A DNA stretch of 64,000 nt from Chloranthus sessilifolius (Eukaryota; Streptophyta; Magnoliopsida; Chloranthales; Chloranthaceae), in contig CM037586.1 in assembly GCA_021018995.1 (NCBI GenBank), positions 7,972,328 through 8,036,327 of the forward strand, given 5' to 3'. Below, in pieces: positions 1 to 12,110 of this stretch (the first letter of the stretch is position 1; each line of letters starts with the position of its first letter). A program made the translations under genes and the position numbers. A model generated the notes under the pieces. It searched no databases and was not told the origin of the DNA. It saw only the letters and a list, made by a program, of their open reading frames with translations.

Positions 1-84
1 TGTAATACGAGTTAAGGATAAGTTAGATCATGTAAGCGAGTGTATGAGAGCATGCCTACGCTTGGCCGTGGTGATTCGCAAAGA

Positions 85-97
85 TGGTATTAAATCT
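85..97 (+). other. Degenerate primer-binding site of the gypsy element
   Basis: TGGTATTAAATC resembles the complement of the initiator tRNA-Met 3' end (TGGTATCAGAGC). The opposite arm has the better preserved copy at 3826-3838. Bases 1-80 would then be the 3' end of the LTR. Confidence 0.5.
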
Positions 98-202
98 CAG
101 ACTTTACTTCCTTAGGGACTAAGTTGTACGAATTCATGAACAGACGTCTTGTGGAATCTGGATTCAATTGCTCCATGATGCAGAGAAACAATTAGCTCGC
201 AA

Positions 203-945
203 GTGAACGAGGCCTCATCACATGAAGGTTCTCAAGAATCTGAGGCGATGTGCGTACTACGTGAGATGGTTATCACCTTCAGTCAGCAGATGACCCAGCT
301 GACGCAGTCCCATCAACAGGAAAGGACTCAATTGCTGCACGAGATGAAGGTGCAAAGAAAACAACAAAGACAATTTGTCCAAGAGCATGTCAGCCAACGT
401 CAGCCTCCTCGATAGGAGAATCCACCCTACGCACCTGTCGGATTTCAAATATTCAGCGAAGCTCGACCCCCCTATTTCCATGGTCAGCTCGACCAAGTCG
501 TTGCTAAAGATTGGGTAAATAAATTCGAGAAGTTCTTTAGGATTTCTTCACCCGCAGAACATGAAAATGTGAAGTGGGCAACGTTCTATTTAGGCCAAGA
601 AGCAGAGAACTTGTGGAAAGCAGCAAAGAGAGTTGCAGATTGAAACAATGAAGAAGAGTGGGCTTGGCAGCAGTTCAGGGAAGCATACTTCAAAAAGTAC
701 TTCTATGCATCCACCAGAGCTAAGAAGAAAAGAGAATTCATGAACTTACTGCAAGGGAGTATAACTGTCACCGAGTACGAGGCCAAGTTTGACCAGCTAT
801 CCAGATTTGCTGGGAATTTGATCATGGACGAAGGCAATAAGCTCTTTACGTTTCAAAGTGGCTTGCGACCATTCTTTCGCGAGAAATTAGCCGCGATGAA
901 GATAGAAACTTATGGAGAGCTTGTGGATCTTGCACAGATCTAAGA
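203..945 (+). pseudogene. Ty3/gypsy gag (retrotransposon gag domain), broken
   Basis: Gag packages the element RNA into virus-like particles in the cytoplasm. The frame shows an N-terminal Gln-rich coiled-coil stretch (203-412). This is followed by the typical gag core with WVNKFEKFF, AENLWKAAKRV, FREAYFKKYF and LLQGSITVTEYEAKFDQL, ending near ETYGELVDLAQI. Stop codons after the coiled coil (about 413) and in the core (about 641) break it. The minus-strand arm encodes the same protein with different lesions, so the two copies have decayed independently. The family call follows from the gag core and the downstream gypsy-type protease and RT. Confidence 0.8.
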
Positions 946-1209
946 ACGGTAATAAGGAGAAATGCTTAATAGAAGGAATGTCAAGTTGGGAGTTAAAAAG
1001 GGCAATGTTATTCAAAGGGGCTCATTTATTTCACTGAGATCCCTATCATATTTCGCCCAGAGAACATAGCTTCCTCCGACCCTATCAGAAAACAAAAGGC
1101 CACGTCTCACACCCCCGCAGACACAACTGGCCCGTATTTTCCCAGGAAGAAATGTTGTTCCACAGCCTCTTCAACGACAGAGGGTATTTTCACACTCTAC
1201 GAACCTTAC

Positions 1210-2612
1210 GTGAAATGTAACAGGAGGCACAAGCCTGGAGTATGCATGCAAGGTACCGGTAAATGTTTCTGGTTAAGAAGAGAGGGACGCATGGCTAGGG
1301 AATGCCCCGAAAGAGCTCCAACTCAAGGCTCACAGTATAATAGTCAAGCGAAGCCTTCGAGCCAGGGCTGCGTATTTGCAATGTCGCAGCAGGACACTAT
1401 GGCTAGTGACAGTCATTTGAGGTACCATTACTAACTCAAATCCAATTACCTTTCTTTCTGTAGTTCAAGTGTAGTTTTCATAAACTTTCATTTCGTGAAG
1501 TCCCTTGTATGAATCCGATAAAACTCTAAACCTAATTATTACACTCGAAAACATCTTAACACGCCTTATGCTAACAGGTAACTTCTCCATTTATCAGCAT
1601 GAGTGCGACATTAAACACTTAGCCCTCGTTCTTATAGACTCAGGATCCAAATTCATTCATCAGTCCAAGGTTTGTGTCAGAAATTCAAGCTAAACCTGTA
1701 CTCTTATGAAGGAGATTGACTATCTTGACATCATCCGGGAGCACCATGATGACTATTTTAATTTGTCGAGACACGATAATAAATATTACAGGTCATGATC
1801 TTCTGGTAGATCTCATCGTGTTGGAATTTCAGGATTTCGATATCATATTGGGCATGGACTGGCTAGCCACATATCATGCCATGGTTGATTGTTTCTCTAA
1901 AGTGGTCACCTTCCAACTACTCGGAGAGGCTCCATTCAGATTTCGGGGAATCAAAAGGAAGGGAGTACCTTTATTGGCAGCATTAGACGAGGGACAAGAC
2001 AAGGAGGTCGACCCTACAATAATTACAATTGTCAGAGATTTCGTCGACGTATTCCCTGAGGACTTACTCGGAGTACCTCCCGATTGAGAAATCGTGTTCA
2101 AAATCAATGTGATCCTAGGAACCGCACCTATTGCCAAGGCACCATACTGAATGACCCCTGCAGAATTAAAAGAGTTAGAGATACAACTCAATGAATTATC
2201 TAGTAACGGGTTTATTCGACATAGCGAGTCACCATGGAGAGTACCAGTGCTCTTCGTAAAGAAGAAAGATGGCTCGATGAGACTATGCATTGATTAGCGC
2301 CAGTTGAATAGTGTCACCATAAGAAATCGATACCCTCTACCTTGTATTGACGATCTGTTCGACCAATTTAAGGATGCCAAATGTTTCTCAAAGATTGATC
2401 TCAGATCGAGCTATCATCAGTTGAAGGTTTGAGAAGAGGATATTTTGAAGACGGCTTTCACCTGTAGACATGGACTATACGAGTTTCTAGTCATGCCGTT
2501 CGGTCTTACGAACGCCCCTCTTCATGAACTTAATGAACATAGTCTTTAGGGACTAACTAGACAAGTTCATCATATTCTTCATGGATGATATCCTTATTTA
2601 CTCTCACAGAAT
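1210..2612 (+). pseudogene. Ty3/gypsy pol remnant: zinc knuckle, protease and truncated RT
   Basis: A degenerate knuckle (CFWLRREGRMARECP, with the second Cys lost) lies at about 1265-1315. A protease follows: LIDSGSKFIHQS near 1640, then LVDLIVLEFQDFDIILGMDW (about 1800-1862), the characteristic C-terminal half of the gypsy aspartic protease. RT motifs run from about 2100 to 2610: [47 protein letters not shown], and the catalytic FMDDILIYS box at about 2578-2605. Stops and frameshifts occur throughout (for example at 2085, 2148 and 2295). The RT is cut straight after the catalytic box, where the inverted gag arm begins. RNase H and integrase are missing. Confidence 0.85.
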
Positions 2613-2975
2613 ATGCATCGAAGTGCTTCGCGTCCCTCTTTCCGCCTCAAAAACATTTACTGGTACTTTACATGCATACTTCGAGCCTGTGCCTCCTGTT
2701 ATATTTCACGTAAGGCTCGTAGGGTGGTGCAAACTTCCTCTGTGGCGGACAAGGTTGTGGAACAACATTTCTTCCTGGGAAGGTGGGGGCCAGTTGTGTC
2801 TGTGGGGTGGTGAGACGTGGCCTTTTGTTTTCTAATAGGGTCGGAGGAAGCTGTGTTCTCTGGGCGAAATTTGGTAGGGGTCTCTGTGAAATAAATGAGC
2901 CCTTTGAATAACATTGCTCTTTTTAACTCCCAACTTGACATTCCTTCTATTAAGCATTTCTCTTGACTACCTTTC

Positions 2976-3536
2976 TTAGATCTGTGCACGGTCCACGAGC
3001 TCTCCATAAGTTTCTGTCTTCATCGCGGCTAATTTCTCGCAAAAGAATGGTTGCAAGCCGTTTTGAAATGTAAAGAGCTTATCACCTTCGTCCGCGATCA
3101 AATTCCTAATAAATCTGGATAGCTGATCAAACTTGGCCTTGTACTCGGCGACAGTCATACTCCCTTGCCATAAGTCCATGAATTCTCTTTTCTTCTGAGC
3201 TCTGGTGGATGCAGAGAAGTACTTTTTGAAGTATGTTTCCCTGAACTACTGCCAAGCCCACTCTTCTTCATTGTTTCGTTCTGCAACTCTCTTTGCTGCT
3301 TTCCACAAGTTCTCTGCTTCTTGGCCTAAATAGAACATTGCCCACTTCACCTTTTCATGTTCTGCGGGTGAAGAAATTCTGAAGAACTTCTCGATTATAT
3401 TTACCCAATCTTCATCAACGACTTGGTCGAGTTGACCATGGAAATAGGGGGGGTCGAGCTTTGCTGAATATTTGAAATCCGACAGGTGCGTGGGGTGGAT
3501 TCTCCTGTCGAGGAGGCGGCTGACGTTGGTTGACAT
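2976..3536 (-). pseudogene. Ty3/gypsy gag, inverted copy
   Basis: On the minus strand one frame runs from the gag N-terminus (MSTNVSRLLDRRIHPTHLSD) through the core (WVNIIEKFFRISS, AENLWKAAKRVAERNNEEEW, MTVAEYKAKFDQLSRF) to YGELVDRAQI. A single stop near 3245 replaces a Gln codon between the two halves, so this copy is better preserved than the plus-strand gag at 203-945. It would act as the Gag structural protein if intact. Its position facing the RT stump shows a rearranged element rather than two whole ones. Confidence 0.8.
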
Positions 3537-3825
3537 GCTCTTGCATGATTTGTCTTTATTGTTCTCTTTGCACCTCCATCTCGTGTAATAGTTGAATCCT
3601 TTCCTGTTGATGAGACTGTGTTAGTCGGGTCATCTGCTGATTGAAGGTGGCAGCCATCTCACGTAGTAGGCGCATCGCCTTGGATTCTTGAGGACCTTCA
3701 TGTGATGAGGCCTCGTTCACTTAAGAGCTATATGTTTCTCTGCGTCGTGGAGCAATTAAATCCAGATTCCACAAGATGTCTGTTAATTAATTTGTACGAC
3801 TTAGTCCCTAAGGAAGTAAAGCTAG

Positions 3826-3838
3826 GGCTTTGATACCA
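3826..3838 (-). other. Primer-binding site for initiator tRNA-Met (gypsy)
   Basis: On the minus strand TGGTATCAAAGCC lies a few bases after a CA that could end an LTR (ATTCGCA). This is one mismatch from the usual plant site TGGTATCAGAGCC. Confidence 0.65.
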
Positions 3839-3920
3839 TCTTTGCGAATCACCACACCCAAGAGTTGGCATGCTCTGATACACTCGTGTACATGATCTAA
3901 TTTATCCTTAACTCGTACTA

Positions 3921-4550
3921 CAAAATCAAGATCAACGCATAACATTATTTAAATAGAATGATTTAATTTCATGATTATATTACGTTGGTATATATATATA
4001 TATATAATTGGATAATTAAATTAAAGTGTATTTACAATTTCTAAGTTGAGTTTTATCATGACCATCGATCGAAAGACCTTAAGTAAGATGTAATATACAT
4101 AGAAATTTTGGTTATTGAAATAAGAAAATAACATTAAATTCGTGCAGCCTTGGGTCATTCAGAATTGATTCCGACTTGCCGCTCTATTTTGACCTCTAAA
4201 ACATCCGATTCGTGAAATGACTATTTCACACCAAGTTGTAAATCTCATTGTCTTCTTTCCAATGCCGCAAGAATCGCATCTTTCCAATGCCGCAAGAATC
4301 ACATCAATCCAAGGTCGGATTAAAAAGTTATGACCAAAATACCAACACCAGTATATCGATGGTTGCGAGCTTGAGTTTGTGGCCGCGAGTTTGGGTTCGT
4401 GAACCGGGTCTCTTTGACCCCACTTAATGGTGATAGATGGGCGAAGCACCAAGACCCGGTGCTTGAGCACACGCCTTATCATAACCCACACATGTTTAAA
4501 TTTAAGAAATTTGTATCTATGATTCGGTGACACAAAAATAGCAACCGAAA
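3921..4550. other. AT-rich non-coding stretch with a small duplication
   Basis: No convincing gene. A (TA)n run lies at 3989-4006. A unit of about 25 bp containing CTTTCCAATGCCGCAAGAAT occurs twice in tandem at about 4255-4304. If the right arm has a full LTR, part of that LTR must lie here, but no second boundary can be fixed. Confidence 0.4.
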
Positions 4551-7195
4551 ATCCTAAGAATCCTACTGCATTAATACAACGAAGGCAAGTAATTTAATTC
4601 CAATATTCATAGGATTTATTTTAGTAAGCAATTGGAATCCTTGAGGGACACTTACTTTCCCCCCTCCAGGCTCCTCGTCGCTGCGATCGATCTATCGTAA
4701 GAAAATATTTCTCACAGAAGGTACTTGAGCAAATCGTCGCTCGAATCCAACCTCCGTCAACCAAATCGCCGCGGGAATCGTTGCACGCTTCAACAAGTTG
4801 GTGCCTCTCAATCCATCTTAAATTATTCAATATTTTTGAATAAAAGAAACCTTAAATCAATCCTAAGATCAATCGAGAAGAAAGAGGAATTCGAACTGTG
4901 GTCGAAAAACTCAAACTGTGCATGAAATTGTAAATTCGACTTGTCGGGAATATATTTTATATAGAGGACTTTATCCTCTGGTTGATCTCGATCGGTCGAA
5001 ATTTGAATTCAACCAGTCGAAATTGGATCCCTTCCAACCCTTTCTGGCAACTCGACCGGCCGAAAATCCATTTCGACCAGTCGAGTTCTGTTGTCTTCAT
5101 AATTCCTCCCTTTTATCTCGACCGGTCGAAATCTAAATTCGACCAGTCGAGATTGAAATCTATTCAGCTTTAATTAGTTAACTCAATCGGTCGAAATCTA
5201 AATTCGACGAATCGAGATTGAAATCTATTCAGCTTTAATCAGTTAACTCAACTGGTCAAAATCTAAATTCGACCAATCGAGATGGAGTTATGGCAGGTTA
5301 TTCAGTGACCTCGACCGGTCGAAAATCCAATTCGACGAGTCGAGTTCGACCCCTTCTTCCAAACTTATTTCTCCTCTTATCTCGACCGGTCGAGATTGAC
5401 AGTTTAGGATTGTTTTCTTTACAAGGCCAATTTTCGAGACCTTTTTGTAGGGACATCCGATTTTAGCAAATTAGGACTTGATCTTATAGTTTTTGTACCT
5501 TCCGGACACGTGCCTCTTTTGGGTCCGAAACATGTTCGATCGTTTTACTGATCAAATCAAGTTCTATAGACAATTAACGCCAATGAACAGTAATTAGACT
5601 CGGCCATAGAATAAACATATTGAAATATTTCTCATACTCTATTTTTACTCATTGCTTCATGTTTTATACTCCATGTCAATTTCTCCATTGTCACAAAATG
5701 CCTGCAGGTGCATGCAATTGTTTCTGTCTTATATATATTTCACTTTGATCATATGACATTCATCAAGTAGAAAGTCACGATGGGGCATGAACATGGTAAG
5801 TTAAGAAATAAGACATGACACATGATATAAGTCTTCACCACGATGGGGTTTCTTTTACAGTCACATGAAACTTGGAATGTAGGCATCCATGTACGGATGC
5901 AACACCTCTATGGGAGTATAGGCTGCCACATGAAGTACATCCAAGTTGTTGTTACAGAACCTGTCCCTTTGAAAGCGTTGTTAGTTGCATCGTGGCTCAT
6001 TCCAATTTAGTTTTAAGTAAAAATGAGAAATGAATATGTTAATATATGATATGTTAAGAAAGTGGGGACTTAAGCCCACGTCAATATGAAATCGGGGTGG
6101 GGACATAAACCTAGAACCGAATAATGATATGATATGTTAAGATATGTTGTGAAGGTCAGCTGAACATGAATTAAGTTCTACATGTGTCATACCTTACAAG
6201 CCACCGTAAGAGCCCAACGTTTGCAACTGAAACGAGTCTTAAGGACAATATGTTAGCTTTGTCTCGAACTAAGGGGACATTATTGTTACTATGCTGACAA
6301 CCCCATCTGACTGGATGGTGGTTTATGTTATGATATGGAGGTTAGGTGGTTATTTACACGTAGACCTCGTGTGGTAGGCTCGAGCAGCGATCCTGACATA
6401 GGTTGTTTAATTAAGATAAGTACGTTGTGTAGGCATATGGAGTAATAATTATACTTTCGATATGTCACATGATAAGTTGATAAGACTGATAGGAAAAGAA
6501 ATAGATGCATCATATGCATTTCATTCTATGATATGCTTTTATGCTTTGATACGATATGTTATGTGGTTTTGAATATTTTGACATCATGTAGTAATATTTG
6601 CTTTATTTCAAAATGCACCACAACTCAAACGATTGCACACACGATCACCTGGGTAAATTATGGTGGATCGATTGTGCAACCTATTGAGTTTACGCGGTTG
6701 AGTAAACTCACCCTTCTGCCAAAATCTAACAGTTTCAGGTGAGGACTCCAATCATCTCGCCTCTTTTGACGTGGAGGCGGCTTATGTAGATGAAGACATT
6801 GGCTTCCACCCGAACTAGAGCGCAGATCTGTCAGATTTTTACGAGCCTTGAGAGCCCTTTAGCTCTAGTCTTTGTTATTTGCTTTGGGAGACTTGTTTTA
6901 GTCCTTTTGATACTTCTTGTGAATTTATGTTTGAGGCCATTTTACCTTACGTGAAACTTCAGTTTTTATATCCTAGATGCATGGTTAGGATTATTTACTT
7001 TATTAATGTCATCAACGCTTTCCGCTGTAATTTATGAGCCATTTATCATTAAATGCAATATTTAAATGTTTCGATCCATATGCTAAATCGATTTATGGAT
7101 TATGTGTATGTCCGCTTATCACCTTAACCAGTGTGCAGTGTCATAACATTGAATTTTAGGCCCTCGAGATCGGGTAAGAGTTCTGGGTCATGACA
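4550..7195 (+). repeat. Probable Ty3/gypsy-type LTR region (5' boundary unresolved)
   Basis: The 3' end CTGGGTCATGACA (to 7195) looks like a plant gypsy LTR terminus. The internal order is a palindrome array (4988-5406), a long non-coding middle, an ACTCACCC motif near 6705 and a CAGGTGAGGACTCC stretch near 6737. The two other gypsy-type LTRs here (22223-24851 and 50021-52564) share this order. No matching TG start or target duplication was found, so the left limit is approximate. No coding sequence is seen inside. Confidence 0.45.
4988..5406. repeat. Paired 12-bp palindrome array, core TCGACCGGTCGA
   Basis: Six pairs of quasi-palindromes (such as TCGACCGGTCGA followed by TCGACCAGTCGA) plus one singleton. 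Within each pair the start-to-start distance is 21 bp; pairs are separated by longer unrelated sequence. A segment of about 65 bp containing one pair is itself tandemly duplicated near 5115-5250. Confidence 0.85.
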
Positions 7196-7199
7196 GCTC

Positions 7200-7660
7200 A
7201 TAAGGCAAGATTGGGTCAGCTTGTGGTAGCTCTTATGAAGGTGGTTATTTTCTTCTAGTGTGCCGCTTGGGGGAGGATCAAAACTGTAGACCTTAATTGT
7301 AGGGGTTGGGTTATGACCAATAGATGTGTAATGTGCTTGCAGAATAGTGAGTTAGTGGAACATGTGCTTATCCACTGCCCCTTCTCTGAGCTGACATGGA
7401 ACCATTTTAGGTATTTGAGCAACTGCAATGGCTGCCTCCCTCTTCGGAGTAAAAATTTATTGGCCGAAAAGTTTATTCGGTCCGAAGGGTGCTGGTGCCG
7501 GTTATCATTTGGTCTTTAATCCGAACAGAATGCTCGAATTTTTGAAGGTTCAGCTAGGTCTAGTCACAATGCCATTAAGGAAACTAAGTCATTGGCGCTG
7601 GACTTGGCTGGTTTGGTTTAGCTATAGGTCCAGGCAGCTTAATCCGACATGTTTCTTTGT
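7200..7660 (+). pseudogene. 3' end of an L1-type LINE ORF2 (zinc-binding RT tail)
   Basis: Translation gives a CAAWGRIKTVDL-like lead, then NRCVMCLQNSELVEHVLIHC, the Cys/His zinc-binding region that ends plant L1 ORF2 proteins. A distal stretch, shifted in frame, reads ARIFEGSARSSHNAIKET. Stops are present. It starts only a few bases after the LTR-like end at 7195. It is a third LINE copy, separate from the two larger ones downstream, because it ends before the ORF1 fragment at 7790. Confidence 0.7.
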
Positions 7661-7789
7661 TGGCTTGCAGCTAGGGGTGCAAATTCGGTTAACTGAATCG
7701 ATATATGTATATATATAATTCTTTAAAGAGAAATTTTTGGTTTTTAAAATTTTTCTGTTTTTCCGATTTTCCAATCTGATCCTACTCAG
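7661..7789. other. MITE-like fragment start
   Basis: CTAGGGGTGCAAATTCGGTT near 7672 resembles the terminal sequence of many plant hAT-type MITEs. No partner terminus was found, so only a remnant is suggested. Otherwise non-coding. Confidence 0.3.
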
Positions 7790-8184
7790 CCGGTTCAGGA
7801 GATAAACGATGGGATTGGGGCTTCTTGCTCTATTGTGGAGAACTTCAGCATGATAGGATCTGATATCGCCTCTGCCCTCCCCATGGAGGAAACACTCATC
7901 CATTCGGAAATCTTGGACATTCACGGTCCCTCGGAGTTGGGTCTTGATCTGTCTTAGGGAGGGTCTCGCCATGCTGACGACATGACCTTCTCGGCCGACA
8001 TCGACAACTTGATCCGGATTGGTCGCCAACTCGGTATGAGCTTTAAAGTCTCGGAGGAGAGGCTTTGCGGTCTATTGTGGTGGCTCGTAGTGCTGATAGG
8101 AAGAAACGGCGGTCTGGTGCGCGCGAACTTGTGTGATTGCAATGGAGGATGACGGATGGAAGGGGTTGGGGGATGTTTGATTTA
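7790..8184 (+). pseudogene. L1-type LINE ORF1 C-terminal fragment (5' piece of the interrupted plus-strand LINE)
   Basis: The frame includes DIDNLIRIGRQLGMSFKVSE, which closely parallels the ORF1 C-terminus of the minus-strand LINE (VDEIDRLIGVGRNLGMTFKG). At least one stop is present (about 7957). The fragment ends exactly at the 13-bp target duplication of the inserted minus-strand LINE, and the matching ORF2 resumes at 14441. Together they form one 5'-truncated plus-strand element split by the insertion. ORF1 proteins of this class bind element RNA. Confidence 0.7.
8172..8184. repeat. Target-site duplication, left copy
   Basis: GATGTTTGATTTA here and GATGTCTGATTTA at 14428-14440 differ at one base and flank the minus-strand LINE exactly. 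Confidence 0.85.
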
Positions 8185-8495
8185 TTTTTTATTTTGATCA
8201 GTAATAGGAGATTATATAAAAGGACCAGCAAGGCACTGAAACCATATACAATCAAGACAAGGACCAAAAAAACACGGAAGGACAAAACAACAAAACACCA
8301 CGACCCAAACCCCAGAAGTCCCCCCAGGTTGAGGCGGACCCCTTAACCTGGGTCCCAACAAAAACTGGTAGTGTTATCCCTGCTCCCTCCGCTTGGATCC
8401 CACGAAGTGAGCAGCGCCGAGACCGCCCTAAGGATCAAGCTGACTGGTTGGGACTTGTCTTCGAAAATTCTGCGGTTCCTTTCGCACCATAGACA

Positions 8496-11400
8496 TCACC
8501 ATCCCGCAAACATCGCTGCTCTCCAGGCTTTTCTATTCCCCTCATTAACCATGGCTGCCTCCCAACTGACCATAAACGAGTGAGGAGAAAAAGGCATCGT
8601 CCAAGACATGCAGAAACCTTTGAGGATGGCTCCCCACACCTCCTGGGCTACACGGCAATAGAGAAGAAGGTGAGCCGCAGTCTCATCCCCATCCACGCAC
8701 ATAACGCACCTGGAGGATACGTTCTGTCCTCTGCGGGTCAACCGGTCCCTAGTAAGGATTTTCTCCTTGCACACCGTCCACGTAAAGAATCAGATTTTGA
8801 GCGGAATGGGTTCCCTCCACAACCATCTACCATCAAACCTGATGAGCGGACGACGCGAGTACCACCTGTATATAGCTTTGACCGTGAATTTCCCCTCTCG
8901 ATTCAGCTTCCATACCCGCTAATCACACCGAAGACTGTTCCTCCGCGCCGTATTTAGTCTCCTCAACAAAGCGACATAATTCCTCACCTCGCATTCTCTC
9001 AGATGCCTTCTGGTGACTAACTCCCAAACGTCTCGGCTATTGACAACTGAAACAAACTCAGCGATCGTACCCCCCGGGTTAGGAGAGAGGGTGTAGATTT
9101 CAGGGAAAATGACTCCCAGCGGGTCCACATCCAACCACGGATCCTCCCAAAAGCGGATACGGGAGCCACAACCCCGGCTATAGCCCACTCCTTTAGCCAA
9201 AGTCCCCCAAGTACGGGAAATATCTCTCCACCAAGACGAAACGTGTCTGTGGGTAGCCAGCCCTAACCCCCAATTTCCCTCGGATAATCCATATTTGTCC
9301 CGCAAAACCAGCCATCATAGGCTTCCCCGCTCCTCCTCCCTTCCCGCTCTCCATATCCATTTCCCAAGTAACGCCAAATTGGTTCGCCTGAGACTCCGAA
9401 TCCCCAGACCCCCATTATTCATAGGCAGTTGACAGGTGTCCCAGTTAACCAAATGATATCGCCGATTCTGACCAGCCTCCTCCCACAGAAACGATCTTTG
9501 AATCTGCTCCAACCGGTGAATAATTTTAACGGGACATCTAAACATCGAGAAGAAGAAGATGAGGATCAAAGAGAGCGCCGCTTTGACCAATACCAGCCTT
9601 CCCCCACTGCTCAACAGCCTGCCTTTCCATGTTGACAAACGCTGTTCAAATCTCTGCACCACCGGTAACCAATCCGAACTCGTGAGCCTCCGAATTCCAA
9701 GGGGCAGCCCAGGTATTTGACAGGCAGCCCCTCAACTTGACACCCAACGGAGCCAGCCATAGCCGCCAGCAAGTCTTCATCCACCCTTATCCCTGATACC
9801 GTAGACTTGAGGAGATTAACCCGTTGGCTTGATACTGCCTCATAAACGGAGAGGACATCAGCCATAGCACCGATTTCAGCATTGTATAGAAATAAAATCG
9901 TGTCATCCGCGTCTGCGGATGAGTGATCATACCGATGCCCAACCGATGCGGCAATCATACCTACGGTCCTTGCTCGATCGAGCAGCCCAAATAGCGCTTT
10001 GCCCACCATATTAAAAAGAAACGGGGATAGGGGATCACCCTGCTTGAGACCCCTAGAACTTTTAAAATACCCCTTCCACCGTCCCATTAATCAACACCGA
10101 AAACCAAGGAGAAGAGTAGCAGCCCCGCATCCACTTCCTCCAAATAGCCCCGAATCCCAACCTGCGCATCATATACTCTAAGTTCCCCCAATTAACACGA
10201 TCATACGCCTTCACCATATCCACCTTCCAAACCATCGTGAGCTTTCGAAGCACCTGGGCCGAGTGAATCGTTTCGTTGGCAACCGCCACCAGGTCCACGA
10301 GATGCCTACCACGAACAAAGGCTCCCTGAGTACCAGAAATAATAGACTCCATCACCCATTTTAGCCTGTTTGCCAGCACCTTAGCAATGATCTTGTAGAG
10401 ACAATTAGTAAGGCTGATCGGACGGTAGTCGGAAATATCGACCGCCCCTTGAGACTTAGGGATAAGGGTAAGAAAGGTAGAGTTAAGGGTTCTCCCAATA
10501 AAGCCCGTAGAGTGGAATTCGTGGAAGAGTCCCATAAGATCAGCTTTAATACATTCCCAAAAAACGCGATAAAATTTCATAGTAAACCCATCCGGCCCCG
10601 GCGATTTATTTCTGCCTCCCGATCTGATTGCAATCCACACTTCCTCCTCCGTAAAAGGACCCTCCAGCTCCGTTCTAGTCTAGGCTGAGATGGAAGGGAA
10701 CTGCAGCTCGTCCAACACCGGTCTCCGCAACCCCTCATCCATATACAGACGTTGGTAGAACCCCACAATGTTATCCCGAACCTCCTCTTGACCCGAATAC
10801 TCCACCCCTTCCACTCTGATTTTCCCCAAATATTTCGTTTTATTACGGGCATTTGCGACAGCATGGAAGAACTTAGTGTTGGAATCCCCTTCTTTGAGCC
10901 ACCTAGCTTTTGCTTTCTGCATCCACATAACTTCCTCGGCCCTACAGGTCTCCCTGAACTCCCCCTCCGCCTGCACTCTAGCCTCCTTTTCTACCGTTAT
11001 TAGCCCCCTAGTCTCCTCCAAATTATCGAAAGCTTCCATTTTAGAGAGCAACTCCCCCTTTCTAACCTGCACCTTCCCGTACACCTCCGCGTTCAAAACT
11101 TTGATCCTTTCCTTAACCCACCGCAGCTTGTTAATGAACCGAAAGGCAGCTGTCCCGTTCGACCTAGGTTTCGCCCACCACCCCCTGACCATCTCACGAA
11201 AACCTTCGTCCAACAGCCACATGTTTTCAAACTGGAAGGGGGCCGGGCCCCTCCCCCTAGAATCACAGGTGAGCAGAATAGGCCGATGATCCGAGATGGC
11301 GCGAACGTGGGCTTCCACACGAGCTCCCGGGAAAATATCCAGCCAGTCGGTAGTGCAGAGAAATCTATCGAGCCGGCTGAGGGACGGAGAGTCCTACCCG

Positions 11401-11960
11401 CTAGACCACGTAAACCTGGCCCCCAACATCGGAATATCAACTAAGCCCCAATCCGCAATGTAGGAGTTGAAATCACGCATGACACGACCGTTGGCCGGTC
11501 CCCCCTGTTTCTCGAAATCCCAACGGATGGCGTTGAAATCCCCGGCGAAGCAGAGAGGAAACTCCCATCGGGCCGCCAGCGCACTCAACTCAAACCAGAA
11601 ATCCCCTTTCTCACGGGCGAACATCGGCCCATAAATTCCCGCAAAGCTCCAAACCTTCCCCGACACTTTATCCTGCAGCACGACAGAGGCCGAAAAAGAA
11701 CCCAGTTCCTCATCCACTTTGTCAAACGAAACTGACGACCAGGCCACCAAAATTCCTCTCGAGGCACCGATGGAGTCAACTCCGATCCAATCCCAACTGC
11801 CACTCCCCAGAATAGAAGCCACCTTCCTCCCATCACAGCTCCCCCACTTAGTTTCCTGTAAGGTAACCATAACCGGTTTGAAAATCCGGATTGCCTGCTG
11901 AACCCCGGACCTTTTCCCTCGATCCGTAATACCTCTAACGTTCCATGATAACACCTTCAT
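8496..11960 (-). pseudogene. LINE ORF2: endonuclease, reverse transcriptase and zinc-binding tail
   Basis: ORF2 nicks target DNA and reverse-transcribes the element RNA at the nick. The start is the ATG at 11960 (MKVLSWNVRG). The APE-type endonuclease spans about 11960-11290 with SWNVRG, LQETKWG, IYGP, AGDFNAIRWD and SDHRPILL. RT spans about 10650-9700: NKSPGPDGF, LTLIPK, DYRPISLTNCLYKIIAKVLA, KVDMVKAYDRVNW and GLKQGDPLSPFLF. The usual FADD box reads ADADD near 9910. The zinc-binding tail lies at about 8710-8600 (CVMC...HLLLYC). Stops at about 11395, 10681 and 9316, at least one further stop between 8919 and 8774, and frameshifts near 10075 and 9650 inactivate it. Confidence 0.85.
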
Positions 11961-12110
11961 GAGCACCCACTCTGAATCCCGCCCACAAGACCACCAACCT
12001 TCACATCCCCCCCTCCCTTCTCCCATCAGACATACCCCACTGCAATCGAGCCAGCCTCATGATCCACCCCGGCCTCATAAGATAGATCCAAACACCTCCA
12101 GCCTCACTTT

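Larger units (their letters stand above)
1..1300 (+). repeat. Left arm of a large inverted repeat (Ty3/gypsy 5' region)
   Basis: This stretch reappears in reverse orientation at 2612-3920 with scattered substitutions. For example, the opening TGTAATACGAGTTAAGGATA matches the reverse complement of the bases just below 3920. It carries a primer-binding-like site, a gag reading frame and a degenerate zinc knuckle. The arm may continue to the left of the window. The roughly 1.3-kb spacer between the arms holds the protease and RT remnants. Confidence 0.85.
2612..3920 (-). repeat. Right arm of the inverted repeat
   Basis: This is the reverse complement of 1-1300, joined directly to the RT fragment near 2612. 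Read on the minus strand it gives an LTR end, primer-binding site, gag and degenerate knuckle in the same order as the left arm. Confidence 0.85.

Noticed and set aside
4918..5173. Open frames through the TCGACCGG array
   Set aside because: Produced by the repeat itself; not protein-like.
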